Part shown: positions 1 to 8,140 of the stretch, one piece after another
Position numbering within the stretch: the first letter of the stretch is position 1
Layout of the letters: every line of letters starts with the position of its first letter
Source: Actinobacillus delphinicola
GTDB lineage: Bacteria; Pseudomonadota; Gammaproteobacteria; Enterobacterales; Pasteurellaceae
Reading direction: 5' to 3'
DNA: 64,000 nucleotides
Assembly (NCBI RefSeq): GCF_900638385.1
Contig: NZ_LR134510.1
Coordinates: 868,001 to 932,000, forward strand
Made by a program: the position numbers and the translations under genes
Notes under the pieces: generated by a model
The model's input: the letters and a program-made list of their open reading frames with translations, nothing else
What the model was told of the DNA's origin: nothing
The model's database searches: none

Positions 1-243
1 GACCCCTATAATTTGGTTTGAATCACCATTTATAGTTTGATCGAACCCCATAATTTGGTTTGTACCACCATTAGAAGTAAGTTTTGTCCCAATAGCAGTG
101 ATATACGAGTCATTGGTTTTAATGCCATCGCCTATGGATTGAATATGAGCATTACTATTATCAATATCATCTTGGTCAGTTTTAGTTGTTGTACTGATAT
201 TGCTACCCATTGCAACAATATTAGAACCAAAAGTAGTGATATT
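1..243 (-). pseudogene. Distal part of a disrupted trimeric autotransporter adhesin (continues off the left edge)
   Basis: The minus strand is open from about 243 to the window start and encodes YadA-type head repeats with recurring motifs such as SNIVAMGSNIST and SYITAIGT. It has no start codon of its own. Its first residues (NITTFGSN) follow on naturally from the last residues (VGNNIT) of the 5' fragment at 45711-46128, on the same strand. I infer that the two pieces were one adhesin gene split by the ICE. The C-terminal membrane anchor would lie outside the window. The plus-strand frame over this stretch is only a shadow. Confidence 0.75.
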
Positions 244-262
244 AGTCATTAACGATTATCAG
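229..262. other. Left ICE-chromosome junction (attL, approximate)
   Basis: Adhesin-coding sequence stops matching here and element sequence begins. The segment AAAAGTAGTGATATT (229-243) resembles AAAATGTGATGTTATT (45711-45726) at the other end, an imperfect direct repeat expected of a tyrosine-recombinase insertion. The element side contains CCTGAT on the minus strand, and CCTGAT also occurs just inside the right end on the plus strand, giving short inverted ends. The exact crossover base cannot be fixed without an empty-site sequence. Confidence 0.55.
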
Positions 263-329
263 GTGGGTTAAAACGTTAAGTATCTGACTCTTTGGTTTTA
301 TGAAAATTTAATTATAAGAGTGGATAAAA

Positions 330-1139
330 ATGAATATTAAAAAACCATTTATTGTTACTGTTATGTCTACTAAAGGAGGCGTAACTAAATCTACAAATGT
401 TGCAAATATCAGTGCATTTTGTGCCGAATGTGGCTTAAAAACATTGATGATAGATACTGACGTACAACCTACGTTATCATCTTACTACCCCTTGAAAAAA
501 ATCGCCCCTCAAGGATTATTTGAGTTTCTCATCCAATATCAAACCGATGTAGAAAAAATCATTTCCCAAACCATTTTTCCAAATTTAGATATTATTCAAT
601 CTAATGATCCAATTGATGCTATTTCTAATCATTTGCGTAGTGCACCTGATGGAATGTTACGTTTCAATGATCTTGTACGAAATATCGAAGGCTACGACTT
701 AATTCTAATTGATACTCGAGGTACCCGTGGAATTACTGTTGATATGGCATGCCTAGCAAGTGATCTGATTCTTTCACCACTTAAACCTGAATTACTTTCT
801 GCCCGTGAATTTATGCGTGGCACACTCACTTTATACAAACAATTACAAATCTTTACTCGCCATGGATTTACATTACCGCCTGTTAAAGCTGTTATTAATT
901 GTCTAGATAATACCAATGATGCAAAAAATATGGTCACTAGTTTGCAACAATTGTTTAATGAAACAAATGATCCTAACTTACAGTTATTGGACTTTACCAT
1001 TCCCTCACGAGTCGCCTATCGTGAAGCAGCGAGTCTTGCATTACCAGTTCATCAACATTCCCGTAAAGAAAAAGAAACCATTAAAACACTCTGTACTTTG
1101 CTTTTCCCACAATGGAAAGAGAAATTTAGTGCAATTTAA
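330..1139 (+). CDS. parA: ParA/Soj-family partition ATPase of the ICE
   Basis: A ParA-type P-loop ATPase of 269 residues, likely involved in maintenance or segregation of the excised ICE. The deviant Walker A box lies near residues 14-22 and reads TKGGVTKST. The signature lysine before GG is kept, but the usual glycine before the second lysine is replaced by threonine. The Walker B region is LILIDTRGTRG near residue 124. First gene of the element, as in PFGI-1 class islands, with the helicase gene 9 bases downstream and a ParB-like gene further on, so it probably heads the maintenance operon. The Shine-Dalgarno sequence is weak. Confidence 0.88.
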   Translation: MNIKKPFIVTVMSTKGGVTKSTNVANISAFCAECGLKTLMIDTDVQPTLSSYYPLKKIAPQGLFEFLIQYQTDVEKIISQTIFPNLDIIQSNDPIDAISNHLRSAPDGMLRFNDLVRNIEGYDLILIDTRGTRGITVDMACLASDLILSPLKPELLSAREFMRGTLTLYKQLQIFTRHGFTLPPVKAVINCLDNTNDAKNMVTSLQQLFNETNDPNLQLLDFTIPSRVAYREAASLALPVHQHSRKEKETIKTLCTLLFPQWKEKFSAI

Positions 1140-1148
1140 GGGAGGAGA

Positions 1149-2492
1149 ATGAAAATGCAGACAAACTATTCACTTGATGATGAAAAACTTATCTTAGGTA
1201 ACCTTATTTTCGATCTTGATTTACTGGATGATATTGTAGATTTACAGCCTATGCATTTTTCTATATATGCGCATCAAGTTATTTTCCAAACGTTACGTGA
1301 TATGGGAAATCACCAGATGTCCGCAGATTTGATCACGCTAATAAGGCTGCTTACTGAAAAGAAACTTTTAGCTAAAGTCGGGGGCGAAGCGTATATCTAT
1401 GAGATGGCTAATAGTGCACGATTAATTTCTCTCACTGCCGTTGCCAAACGAATAATTCGTGATTACAAAACACGTCAATTGTTTTCTTTAGGGAAAAGAC
1501 TTGTAGCAGAAACAGCAGGGATCTTGAGTGAAACGCAATTTGATACCCTGCTCGAAAATACAGAAAAATCATTAACTGAGCTAAATTTAAACCATAGCTC
1601 AGATACTAATGTCAATTTGGATAGCATACTAAGTCAATGGTTAGATGACATAGAATGTCATCAACATGCTAATGGCGTAACAGGACTGCCAACAGGTCTT
1701 ACTAAACTTGATGAAATTACCTCAGGTTATCAAAATGGTGATCTTATTTTGCTTGCTGCTCGTCCATCAATGGGAAAAACAGCTTTATCTCTCAATATGG
1801 CTCGTGCAGCTCTGGAGAAGAGCACTGCGCCTGTGCAGTATTATAGCTTAGAAATGCCAGCAAAAAAGATTTTAGAACGTTTTGTCAGTATGCTTGCTGG
1901 TTTACCTGCCAGTAAATTATCTCAACCTGAATTAGTTACTGAATTTGAATGGGCTAAAATTTTTCAAGCAATATCAATTATCACCAAGGAATGGAAAGAT
2001 CGCTTATTACTTGATGATTCAAGTTACCTTACCCCTCAAATGCTAAAAAGCCGTGTTCGCCGTAATGTGCGGAAATACGGGAAACCCGCTTTAATTATCG
2101 TAGATTATCTACAGCTTATTAGTGTACCTGAAATGCAAAATGGTAATCGAAATTTAGAAATCAGCCATATTTCTGCAACATTAAAACAGATTGCAAAAGA
2201 GGTTGATTGTCCAGTTTTAGCACTTTCACAGCTAAATCGATATTTAGAACAACGTGCAGATAAACGCCCAATGAACAGTGATTTACGAGATAGTGGAGCA
2301 TTAGAGCAGGATGCTGATCTGATTGAATTTATTTATCGTGATGAAGTGTATAACAAAGATTCTCAACAGAAGGGTATCGCTGAAATTATTGTATCTAAAC
2401 ACCGTAATGGTAAATGTGGAACAGTTTTAAGTCATTTTAATGGCGCACTGTCATTATTTACGGATTTAAAAGGAGTCATTAATGAGAATTAA
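1149..2492 (+). CDS. dnaB: DnaB-like replicative helicase of the ICE
   Basis: A hexameric DnaB-family helicase of about 447 residues. The N-terminal DnaB domain (residues about 5-110) is followed by a RecA-like ATPase domain with Walker A (ARPSMGKTALS, near residue 205) and Walker B (LIIVDYLQLI, near residue 317). It lies directly after parA in the same operon. A second ATG at 1155 has better spacing from the GGAGG at 1141-1145 and may be the true start. An ICE-encoded helicase, with the STY4528-like protein, suggests the excised element can replicate. It is not the chromosomal dnaB, which would sit among housekeeping genes. Confidence 0.88.
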   Translation: MKMQTNYSLDDEKLILGNLIFDLDLLDDIVDLQPMHFSIYAHQVIFQTLRDMGNHQMSADLITLIRLLTEKKLLAKVGGEAYIYEMANSARLISLTAVAKRIIRDYKTRQLFSLGKRLVAETAGILSETQFDTLLENTEKSLTELNLNHSSDTNVNLDSILSQWLDDIECHQHANGVTGLPTGLTKLDEITSGYQNGDLILLAARPSMGKTALSLNMARAALEKSTAPVQYYSLEMPAKKILERFVSMLAGLPASKLSQPELVTEFEWAKIFQAISIITKEWKDRLLLDDSSYLTPQMLKSRVRRNVRKYGKPALIIVDYLQLISVPEMQNGNRNLEISHISATLKQIAKEVDCPVLALSQLNRYLEQRADKRPMNSDLRDSGALEQDADLIEFIYRDEVYNKDSQQKGIAEIIVSKHRNGKCGTVLSHFNGALSLFTDLKGVINEN

Positions 2493-2721
2493 CACAATCA
2501 TTTTTGCATCAAAAATTAACCCGTACGCAATCAATAAGACAATGTGGCTTAAATTAGAATATAAAAATGCAGTAAAAACAATCCCGTTATATAAGGGAGT
2601 TTATTCTTTGGATATGGAGCTTACTCAGGAAGTCATGCTGGCTATATTTATTGATACTTTGGAACTCTTAGAAGAGATGAATTTCGCTTGGATGGAGAAG
2701 CACAATGAGAAACTTAAATAA
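2482..2721 (+). CDS. Small hypothetical ICE protein
   Basis: 79 residues, not recognised. It starts inside the end of the helicase gene and overlaps the start of the ParB-like gene, so it is probably translationally coupled. The C-terminal half (ELTQEVMLAIFIDTLELLEE) looks helical and acidic-hydrophobic. No signal peptide or membrane segment. Its place between helicase and ParB suggests a maintenance accessory role, but no function can be assigned. Confidence 0.6.
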   Translation: MRINTIIFASKINPYAINKTMWLKLEYKNAVKTIPLYKGVYSLDMELTQEVMLAIFIDTLELLEEMNFAWMEKHNEKLK

Positions 2722-4375
2722 AGAACAACGTAAAAATCAATTATTACAAGCCTTACAAACGCCAGCAATTCAAAATAATAACCCTATGTATAATCAACTG
2801 GCACAGTCTCAATATATGGCTTTTGAAGAAAATAAGCCTGCATTAATGATTGTAAATCTGGACCAGTTAAAACCCTATGAAGGCAACCCACGTCGCACAA
2901 AAAATCCAGCGTTTGAAGATATTAAAGCAAGTATTAAAAAACGTGGTTTAGATCATGCTCCGAATATTACTAAACGACCAGGGGATAGCTTTTATACTAT
3001 TTTAGATGGAGGGAATACTCGCTTACAAGCCTTAAATGAATTATTTGCAGAAACTCACGATAGTCGTTTTTATACCATCGAATGCATCTATAAACCATGG
3101 GAAAATGACGTAGATGATGTCACACATGAAGTGAATATGATTATTGGGCATTTGGCAGAAAATGATCTACGTGGAGAGTTGTCATTCATTGAAAAAGCAC
3201 TTAGCATCGAGGAAGTACGTAAACTCTATGAAAAAAAATACGATGAATCTTTCTCTCATCGCCAGTTATCTGAAAAATTAAAGGAAAACGGTTATCCGAT
3301 TTCAAATCAGCAATTAGGTAGAATGGCAAGAACAGTGGAATTAATTTTTCCTTTTATTCCTAACGTGTTGTTTTCAGGTCTAGGAAAACATCAAATTGAA
3401 AAACTGCTGACGCTCTACACCAATAGTGAAAATGCTTATGAAATGCATAAGATAGTGGTTGAACCAAATAAAAATTTTTTAAATCTCTGGGGAGAATCTT
3501 TAGCTACCTTTGATACCTATCCAGATGACTTTTCTCTTATTAGTTTTCAAGATGAATTAATTGGATGTCTTGTCGAATGTTTTAACAATCAAGTCAGCTA
3601 CGATATGTTTAGACTTGATATATCAATGTCCCCTGAGCAAAGAAAAAAATTACAAGAACAAACAGATGCACAAATGCTTCCTCCTACTCAGGAGGTTTCT
3701 CAACAAAACCTTAATACAGATAAGAAGGCAGTAGAGAAAGTTGTTGCGCCTAATCAAAAAAATGAAGAGGTATATGAGGAGGAAATTATTGATACAGATA
3801 ATGTAGAGGCGGATAGCCATAGCGTTAATGACGAACCTAAAGAAAGTTATGCAAATAGCCTAGATTTGACTTTAGAAGCGATTAATCAAGTTGTCGACAA
3901 TGAAGACGATGCAAAGCGTATTCAAAATATGCTTGAAAGAGCCAAAGCAAAATTAGAGGGCTTTACAACACAAGAAGAATTGCAACAGCTTGCAGAATCT
4001 AAGGGGTTAGGTTTTACCAATGTGGGGCGTCAAAATGTCGTTGATATTTGGACAGTACATGCAAACCGTAAACCATTGTTGGAAATGTATAGTCTCGCTT
4101 TAGATATTGCCGATGAATATGGATTTACACATTGTATTGAGAATGTAGATAGTCATTATCATTTTAAAGTAAATCCCTTACCTCAACCGAGTTCATTGTT
4201 AGCTGAACAAATTCATCGTTTTTTAACTTTATTACAAACTGCAGATTTATCTTCAAACCATGAACTGATGATAGAAATGTCGAGCTATTCGCTTAAAGAT
4301 ATTTCAGATGTTGTATTTGTAAAACTAATGCGACTTATCCGCTTGTATCGCTATGTAGGAACAGAAAATGCCTAA
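2705..4375 (+). CDS. parB: ParB-family protein of the PFGI-1 ICE class
   Basis: 556 residues. The N-terminal third carries a ParB/Srx-like nuclease fold: LDQLKPYEGNPRRTKNPAFEDIKASIKKRGL near residue 55, then the GGNTRLQAL motif near residue 103. A helix-turn-helix-like part follows (SHRQLSEKLKENGYPISNQQLGRM, about residues 180-205). A central acidic linker leads to a C-terminal domain typical of the long ParB-like proteins of integrating elements. It is expected to bind DNA and work with ParA. The 36-bp palindrome array at 6232-6692 is a candidate binding region. Overlaps the genes on both sides by a few bases. Confidence 0.85.
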   Translation: MRNLNKEQRKNQLLQALQTPAIQNNNPMYNQLAQSQYMAFEENKPALMIVNLDQLKPYEGNPRRTKNPAFEDIKASIKKRGLDHAPNITKRPGDSFYTILDGGNTRLQALNELFAETHDSRFYTIECIYKPWENDVDDVTHEVNMIIGHLAENDLRGELSFIEKALSIEEVRKLYEKKYDESFSHRQLSEKLKENGYPISNQQLGRMARTVELIFPFIPNVLFSGLGKHQIEKLLTLYTNSENAYEMHKIVVEPNKNFLNLWGESLATFDTYPDDFSLISFQDELIGCLVECFNNQVSYDMFRLDISMSPEQRKKLQEQTDAQMLPPTQEVSQQNLNTDKKAVEKVVAPNQKNEEVYEEEIIDTDNVEADSHSVNDEPKESYANSLDLTLEAINQVVDNEDDAKRIQNMLERAKAKLEGFTTQEELQQLAESKGLGFTNVGRQNVVDIWTVHANRKPLLEMYSLALDIADEYGFTHCIENVDSHYHFKVNPLPQPSSLLAEQIHRFLTLLQTADLSSNHELMIEMSSYSLKDISDVVFVKLMRLIRLYRYVGTENA

Positions 4376-4934
4376 TATCAATCAAATTAATCAAGCTATT
4401 ATTGATACGGTACTCCACAATTTACATAAAGGTGAATTTAGGTATTGTAAAAATCTCGGATTTACCGAAAAAGAACTTATGACACTATCAAAACTTTCGG
4501 CAGCCGAAATTTATGACCTATGCAACAGTATCAGTACGTTTGTAGAAGTAAATATTAACCATCAAATATTTTGGAATTTGATGAATGCTGTGCGTAATAA
4601 AGCGAAAGAATCAAATACGGTTGATCGAGCGTTAGCATTGGGGATCTCAGGTGAAATGCTTAGACATCGGTTTGGTTGGACCTCTTCTGAGGTATCAGCA
4701 CGCCGAAAATTACTTGGTATCAATGAGTCTATTGGGCGGAAAGCAAAACCCTCTTATGAAGATGAAGCTAAAGTATGGGAACTTTGGAAAGTACATGGTC
4801 CTAAGGATGAAGCAGGGTTGGAAAATTTAGAAAATTCTCCAGAAGGACTGGATTTGCTCATTTTTCTTTCAGAAGAAACAGGGGTAACTATCAGTGAAAT
4901 ATGGCGTTTGATTTCTAAATGGATGGATCAATAG
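4368..4934 (+). CDS. DUF2857 family ICE protein
   Basis: 188 residues resembling the DUF2857 family found in the replication/partition block of SPI-7 and ICEclc-type islands. It contains an invertase-like helix-turn-helix segment (ALGISGEMLRHRFGWTSSEVSARRKLLGI, about residues 83-115). Its start overlaps the stop of the ParB-like gene, so coupled translation is likely. A DNA-binding regulatory or replication accessory role is inferred from the helix-turn-helix and the neighbours. The exact role in the family is not known to me. Confidence 0.72.
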   Translation: MPNINQINQAIIDTVLHNLHKGEFRYCKNLGFTEKELMTLSKLSAAEIYDLCNSISTFVEVNINHQIFWNLMNAVRNKAKESNTVDRALALGISGEMLRHRFGWTSSEVSARRKLLGINESIGRKAKPSYEDEAKVWELWKVHGPKDEAGLENLENSPEGLDLLIFLSEETGVTISEIWRLISKWMDQ

Positions 4935-4943
4935 GAGACGAAT

Positions 4944-6230
4944 ATGCAGCAGCAAGAAAAAACACCTAAAAACAATGCTTTCAATAGTTTAGTTGCCATT
5001 GGAGAACGCTATCACAGTGTACCTGAACAGCTTTATACAGATGATAGATTGACCAATCGAGCAAAAATACTGTGGCAGATGTTAAAAGTAGATTCCAGCC
5101 CATACAAATCACAGTTTTTTCCAAGCTATGAGCAAATGCAATTGTGGCTAAGTGAACAGGCATTTCTGGGTAAAAAAGTTTCTCGTAAGGTTGTGACACA
5201 AACCTTGCAGATTTTACGCTTAACCCGTTGGATTACGCTTTGTGAAACCGAGCGTGATACTTTAGGACGCATTGTTGGGAATGTTTATATTATTCACAAT
5301 ACGTCATTATCCGTGATGGATACGATACAAATTACGGATAATTATTTTACTTTTGTAGACAAGATGTCAAAAAGTAAAGATAACTTTGTAAGAGCTGTTG
5401 CAGAAAGTGTTATTGATGAACTTATTAGTGAAAAAACTTATCATGCGGTATCTCATTTAGAGGCATATAGAGAAGCCTTTGAACGTAAGAATACATCTAA
5501 AATTCAACTCACTCCGCCACAAGATCCCCTACCAAAAGATTTAAGTATGGTTACGGATAATGTTAAACACCGTATCCTTCAAGATGAACACATTGAGAAA
5601 ACTCATCCAATTTCCCAAGACTTAATGGAACTTGGTGAAAAGCAACTTAATTCCATTAAGGAACTAAGTAATGATGAACAAAATTTGCTTAGTTCCATTA
5701 TGGAACTAAGTAAAAAAGAGGGTGAACTTAATGGAACTAAGCAAAATGAAAATGCTAAGTCATTGAAATCCCACTTAGTTCCCTCAGGGAACTTATATAG
5801 TACTAGTACTAATAATATAAATAATACTAATACTAATACTAAGAATAATATTTATACAGTATTTGATGAAATAGAATTAACCGAAAATGAAAAAGGAAAT
5901 ATCATTGAATTACTTAATAAACTTGATAAAAATCTTCGCTTACAGGTAGTAGAAGAAGCTCGTTTAAGCCTTAAAGCCCGTCAAATTCAAAGGCCAGCAG
6001 GGTATTTATTCGCTATGGTAAATCGTGCATTACAGGGACAATTTAATCCTTACTACATTTTACAACAAAAAAACCATACTGAAATTGCGCCTAACATGGT
6101 GACATCTGAGCCAATAAAACCCCAAAAGACGCTAACTGAAGAAGAAATTAAAAAAGCTGAGGAAGTTAGACGTAAAGGGATTGAGAGCTTACGGGTAGCA
6201 TTAGGCCAATCACGCAGAGCAAAAAAATAA
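4944..6230 (+). CDS. STY4528-like island replication protein
   Basis: 428 residues. The N-terminal half (about 10-145) matches the STY4528-type pathogenicity-island replication family: ERYHSVPEQLYTDDRLTNRAKILWQ, then TLQILRLTRWITLC, like a winged-helix DNA-binding domain. The middle contains peptide repeats (KELSN, MELSK) that arise because the DNA there holds palindromic repeats (5646-5796) followed by a very AT-rich run. The C-terminal part is helical and basic. A good AGGAG precedes the ATG. By analogy with lambda O, the protein may bind sites inside its own gene to start replication and load the ICE helicase. That role is inference. Confidence 0.78.
   Translation: MQQQEKTPKNNAFNSLVAIGERYHSVPEQLYTDDRLTNRAKILWQMLKVDSSPYKSQFFPSYEQMQLWLSEQAFLGKKVSRKVVTQTLQILRLTRWITLCETERDTLGRIVGNVYIIHNTSLSVMDTIQITDNYFTFVDKMSKSKDNFVRAVAESVIDELISEKTYHAVSHLEAYREAFERKNTSKIQLTPPQDPLPKDLSMVTDNVKHRILQDEHIEKTHPISQDLMELGEKQLNSIKELSNDEQNLLSSIMELSKKEGELNGTKQNENAKSLKSHLVPSGNLYSTSTNNINNTNTNTKNNIYTVFDEIELTENEKGNIIELLNKLDKNLRLQVVEEARLSLKARQIQRPAGYLFAMVNRALQGQFNPYYILQQKNHTEIAPNMVTSEPIKPQKTLTEEEIKKAEEVRRKGIESLRVALGQSRRAKK
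5621..5870. other. Candidate replication origin inside the replication gene
   Basis: Related palindromes lie inside the coding region: CTTAATTCC-N5-GGAACTAAG at 5646-5668, CTTAGTTCC-N5-GGAACTAAG at 5688-5710, a shortened copy at 5727-5741 and AGTTCCC-TCA-GGGAACT at 5777-5793, with half-sites at 5621 and 5753. An AT-rich stretch with ACTAAT repeats follows (5793-5870). Iterons followed by an AT-rich unwinding zone within an initiator gene match the layout of the lambda O origin. The repeats are seen directly; origin function is inferred. Confidence 0.5.
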
Positions 6231-6231
6231 G

Positions 6232-6692
6232 CGGTGGCACCAGTGGCGCTAATCGGATTAAAAAGTGTACAAAGTGGCACCCAGGGTGGCAGAGATTAAA
6301 AAATAAACAGTGCCACCCTGGGTGGCAGAGATTAAAAAATAAACAGCACCACCCAGGGTGGCAGAGATTAAAAAATAAACAGTGGCACCCAAGGTGGCAG
6401 AGATTAAAAAATAAACAGCACCACCCAGGGTGGCAGAGATTAAAAAATAAACAGTGGCACCCAAGGTGGCAGAGATTAAAAAATAAATAGTGGCACCCTG
6501 GGTGGCAGAGATTAAAAAATAAACAGCGCCACCCAGGGTGGCAGAGATTAAGAAATAAACAGTGGCACCCAGGGTACCAGAGGATAAAAAAATAAACAGT
6601 GGCACCAGTGGGGCCAGAGGATAAAAAATAAATAGTGTCGCCACTGGCGACAGAGACTAAAAAACAATCACTACCATCTAGAGTGGCAAGTG
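6232..6692. repeat. About 13 tandem units of a 36-bp palindrome-bearing repeat
   Basis: A unit of 36 bases recurs between the replication gene and the PFL_4669 gene. Each has an A-rich part (AGATTAAAAAATAAACAG) and a GC-rich palindrome. The palindrome varies with compensating changes: TGCCACCC/GGGTGGCA near 6311, GCCACCC/GGGTGGC near 6529, GTCGCCA/TGGCGAC at 6636-6650. Spacing is regular. The outer units are degenerate, and the last run into the upstream part of the next gene. Candidates are a partition centromere for ParB, replication iterons or a transfer origin. An open frame on the minus strand exists only because 36 is a multiple of three. Confidence 0.85.
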
Positions 6693-6721
6693 CTTTAAAA
6701 TATATGCAAATAGGAGTTCTT

Positions 6722-7438
6722 ATGCCGTCAAGTAATCAAATCGATACTATTCAAATAGGGGCATTACAAAGTGAAATGATATTTACGGTGCATACGAGAT
6801 ACACCATAAATGTATGGCTTGGACGTATTGCTAAGCACCAAATTACAATTCCGAAAGCCATGGGGATATTGACACAAGTTCAACGTGATGCCAGTGAAGA
6901 CGATCCCTTTGCAGATCTGTTTTTACTCAATTTTGAAAAGCTCATCTTGGACAGCACCGATAAAATGAAAACATTAATTGATGCTTTGGCAAATATTCTG
7001 GTTGATAATCTCCCCGAAGGCATTGATATTTCCCAATGCATAAATGTACAACCTGCTACCTTTCCAATCTATCTTAACTCACCATTAGGATACAAACTGA
7101 TTTATATTGTGAGCGATTTTGATCTGCTTGCTAAAACAGCATTAACTTCTCGCCATATTGGAATACTCACCCATAGTGAAATGAAAGAATGGATTTCTAG
7201 TGGCTCTCAGTTATTACGGCAATTACTTGGCATGGTGAAAAACTATCGCCATACGGGCTTAACTCGTCAAGACGTGTTAGACAATAATACTCGCTATCAG
7301 GAAGTGATGAAAAACTTTAATTTAGAAGCATTGCCAGAAGGTGTGTTAGATCGCTCCTTACGTTCAGGTTTCGCTCCACTTATTAATAAAAAAGCGTCAC
7401 TAACTAATGTAGAAACACAAAAAATAGATAATGAATGA
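6722..7438 (+). CDS. ICE protein of the PFL_4669 (TIGR03761) family
   Basis: 238 residues from the ATG at 6722, which has AGGAG 7 bases upstream. The frame also runs back to a GTG at 6635 inside the palindrome array, which I judge not to be the start. The sequence resembles the PFL_4669 family present in this ICE class next to DUF3158, ssb and topB: FTVHTRYTINVWLGR near residue 20, SDFDLLAKTALTSRHIGIL near residue 135, RQLLGMVKNYRHTGLTR near residue 170. No membrane segment. The function is unknown; conserved synteny suggests a DNA-processing accessory role. Confidence 0.8.
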   Translation: MPSSNQIDTIQIGALQSEMIFTVHTRYTINVWLGRIAKHQITIPKAMGILTQVQRDASEDDPFADLFLLNFEKLILDSTDKMKTLIDALANILVDNLPEGIDISQCINVQPATFPIYLNSPLGYKLIYIVSDFDLLAKTALTSRHIGILTHSEMKEWISSGSQLLRQLLGMVKNYRHTGLTRQDVLDNNTRYQEVMKNFNLEALPEGVLDRSLRSGFAPLINKKASLTNVETQKIDNE

Positions 7439-7445
7439 GGCTTGC

Positions 7446-7979
7446 ATGGAAATTTATAAAGTTATTCCTAAAGATTTTTACCGAGACTTTGCCGCCAATA
7501 CAAAGCTGAACCAGTTTTTACGAGCAGTATTTTCGGAAATCGATAATAAAGAAACATGTCATGAATTGACACGTCATGCTGAAAGTCTTCGTGATGCATT
7601 GGTTGATGTTCAACTCGACCTGATGAGTAATGTACGATACAACGTATTAGGGTGCGTTCCCTTGTTTTTTGTGCGTAATAATACAAGAGTTAACGGTAAG
7701 TATATACGTTGGCGAACCAGGAGTGATAGCACTTTAAATACAGGCGATCATGTATTAGATAACGCTTTAAAAGAACCTAAATTTGAACCACAAATTAAAC
7801 TTAACTTAATTTCTGCCGAACGTGAGCGTCTTGTTCTTAATATGCAAATGCGATTATTCACGGATTTTGTGCAAGAATTTAAAAAACTGGACCAGAAGTT
7901 TGATGCCCTTGATAAACTGGAACAGGAGTTGATGGAAAAGGTTCTTCAGGAACAAAATATGCGTTCTGCAAATGAATGA
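7446..7979 (+). CDS. DUF3158 family ICE protein
   Basis: 177 residues if it starts at 7446, where GAGG lies at a good distance. An ATG at 7431 would add five residues and overlap the previous gene. Features match DUF3158: an IRWR motif after a VPLFFVRNN stretch (about residues 75-100), then a helical C-terminus (ISAERERLVLNMQMRLFTDF). It follows the PFL_4669 gene as in related islands. Cytoplasmic, function unknown. A clear terminator lies just downstream, so this is the last gene of the parA operon. Confidence 0.7.
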   Translation: MEIYKVIPKDFYRDFAANTKLNQFLRAVFSEIDNKETCHELTRHAESLRDALVDVQLDLMSNVRYNVLGCVPLFFVRNNTRVNGKYIRWRTRSDSTLNTGDHVLDNALKEPKFEPQIKLNLISAERERLVLNMQMRLFTDFVQEFKKLDQKFDALDKLEQELMEKVLQEQNMRSANE

Positions 7980-8040
7980 TTTTTAGGTTTTGCAAATAGG
8001 TGAAAAGCGAGTTTTGCAAATTAGCTATTAAAGGGCCTTT

Positions 8041-8082
8041 AAAGGTAAGGGAGGGAATGTTACTTTCCCTTGCCTTTTTTTC
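8041..8082 (+). terminator. Rho-independent terminator after the maintenance operon
   Basis: AAGGTAAGGGA pairs with TCCCTTGCCTT with one mismatched pair across a short loop, followed by a T-rich run. It separates the parA-DUF3158 operon from the gene at 8141. Confidence 0.8.
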
Positions 8083-8140
8083 TAAATAGTATTTATTATA
8101 TGTACTATCTTTTATCTATCAACAAGAGGATAGTTTCATT

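Noticed and set aside
37-252. 71-codon plus-strand frame at the left edge
   Set aside because: Shadow of the adhesin head repeats on the minus strand.
6258-6644. 128-codon open frame on the minus strand made of repeated ATLGATVYFLIS-like units
   Set aside because: It is open only because the 36-bp DNA repeat is a multiple of three. The palindromes explain the sequence and no ribosome site supports translation.
6232-6692. Possible CRISPR array (36-bp unit)
   Set aside because: The whole unit repeats with no unique spacers between copies, and no cas genes are present.
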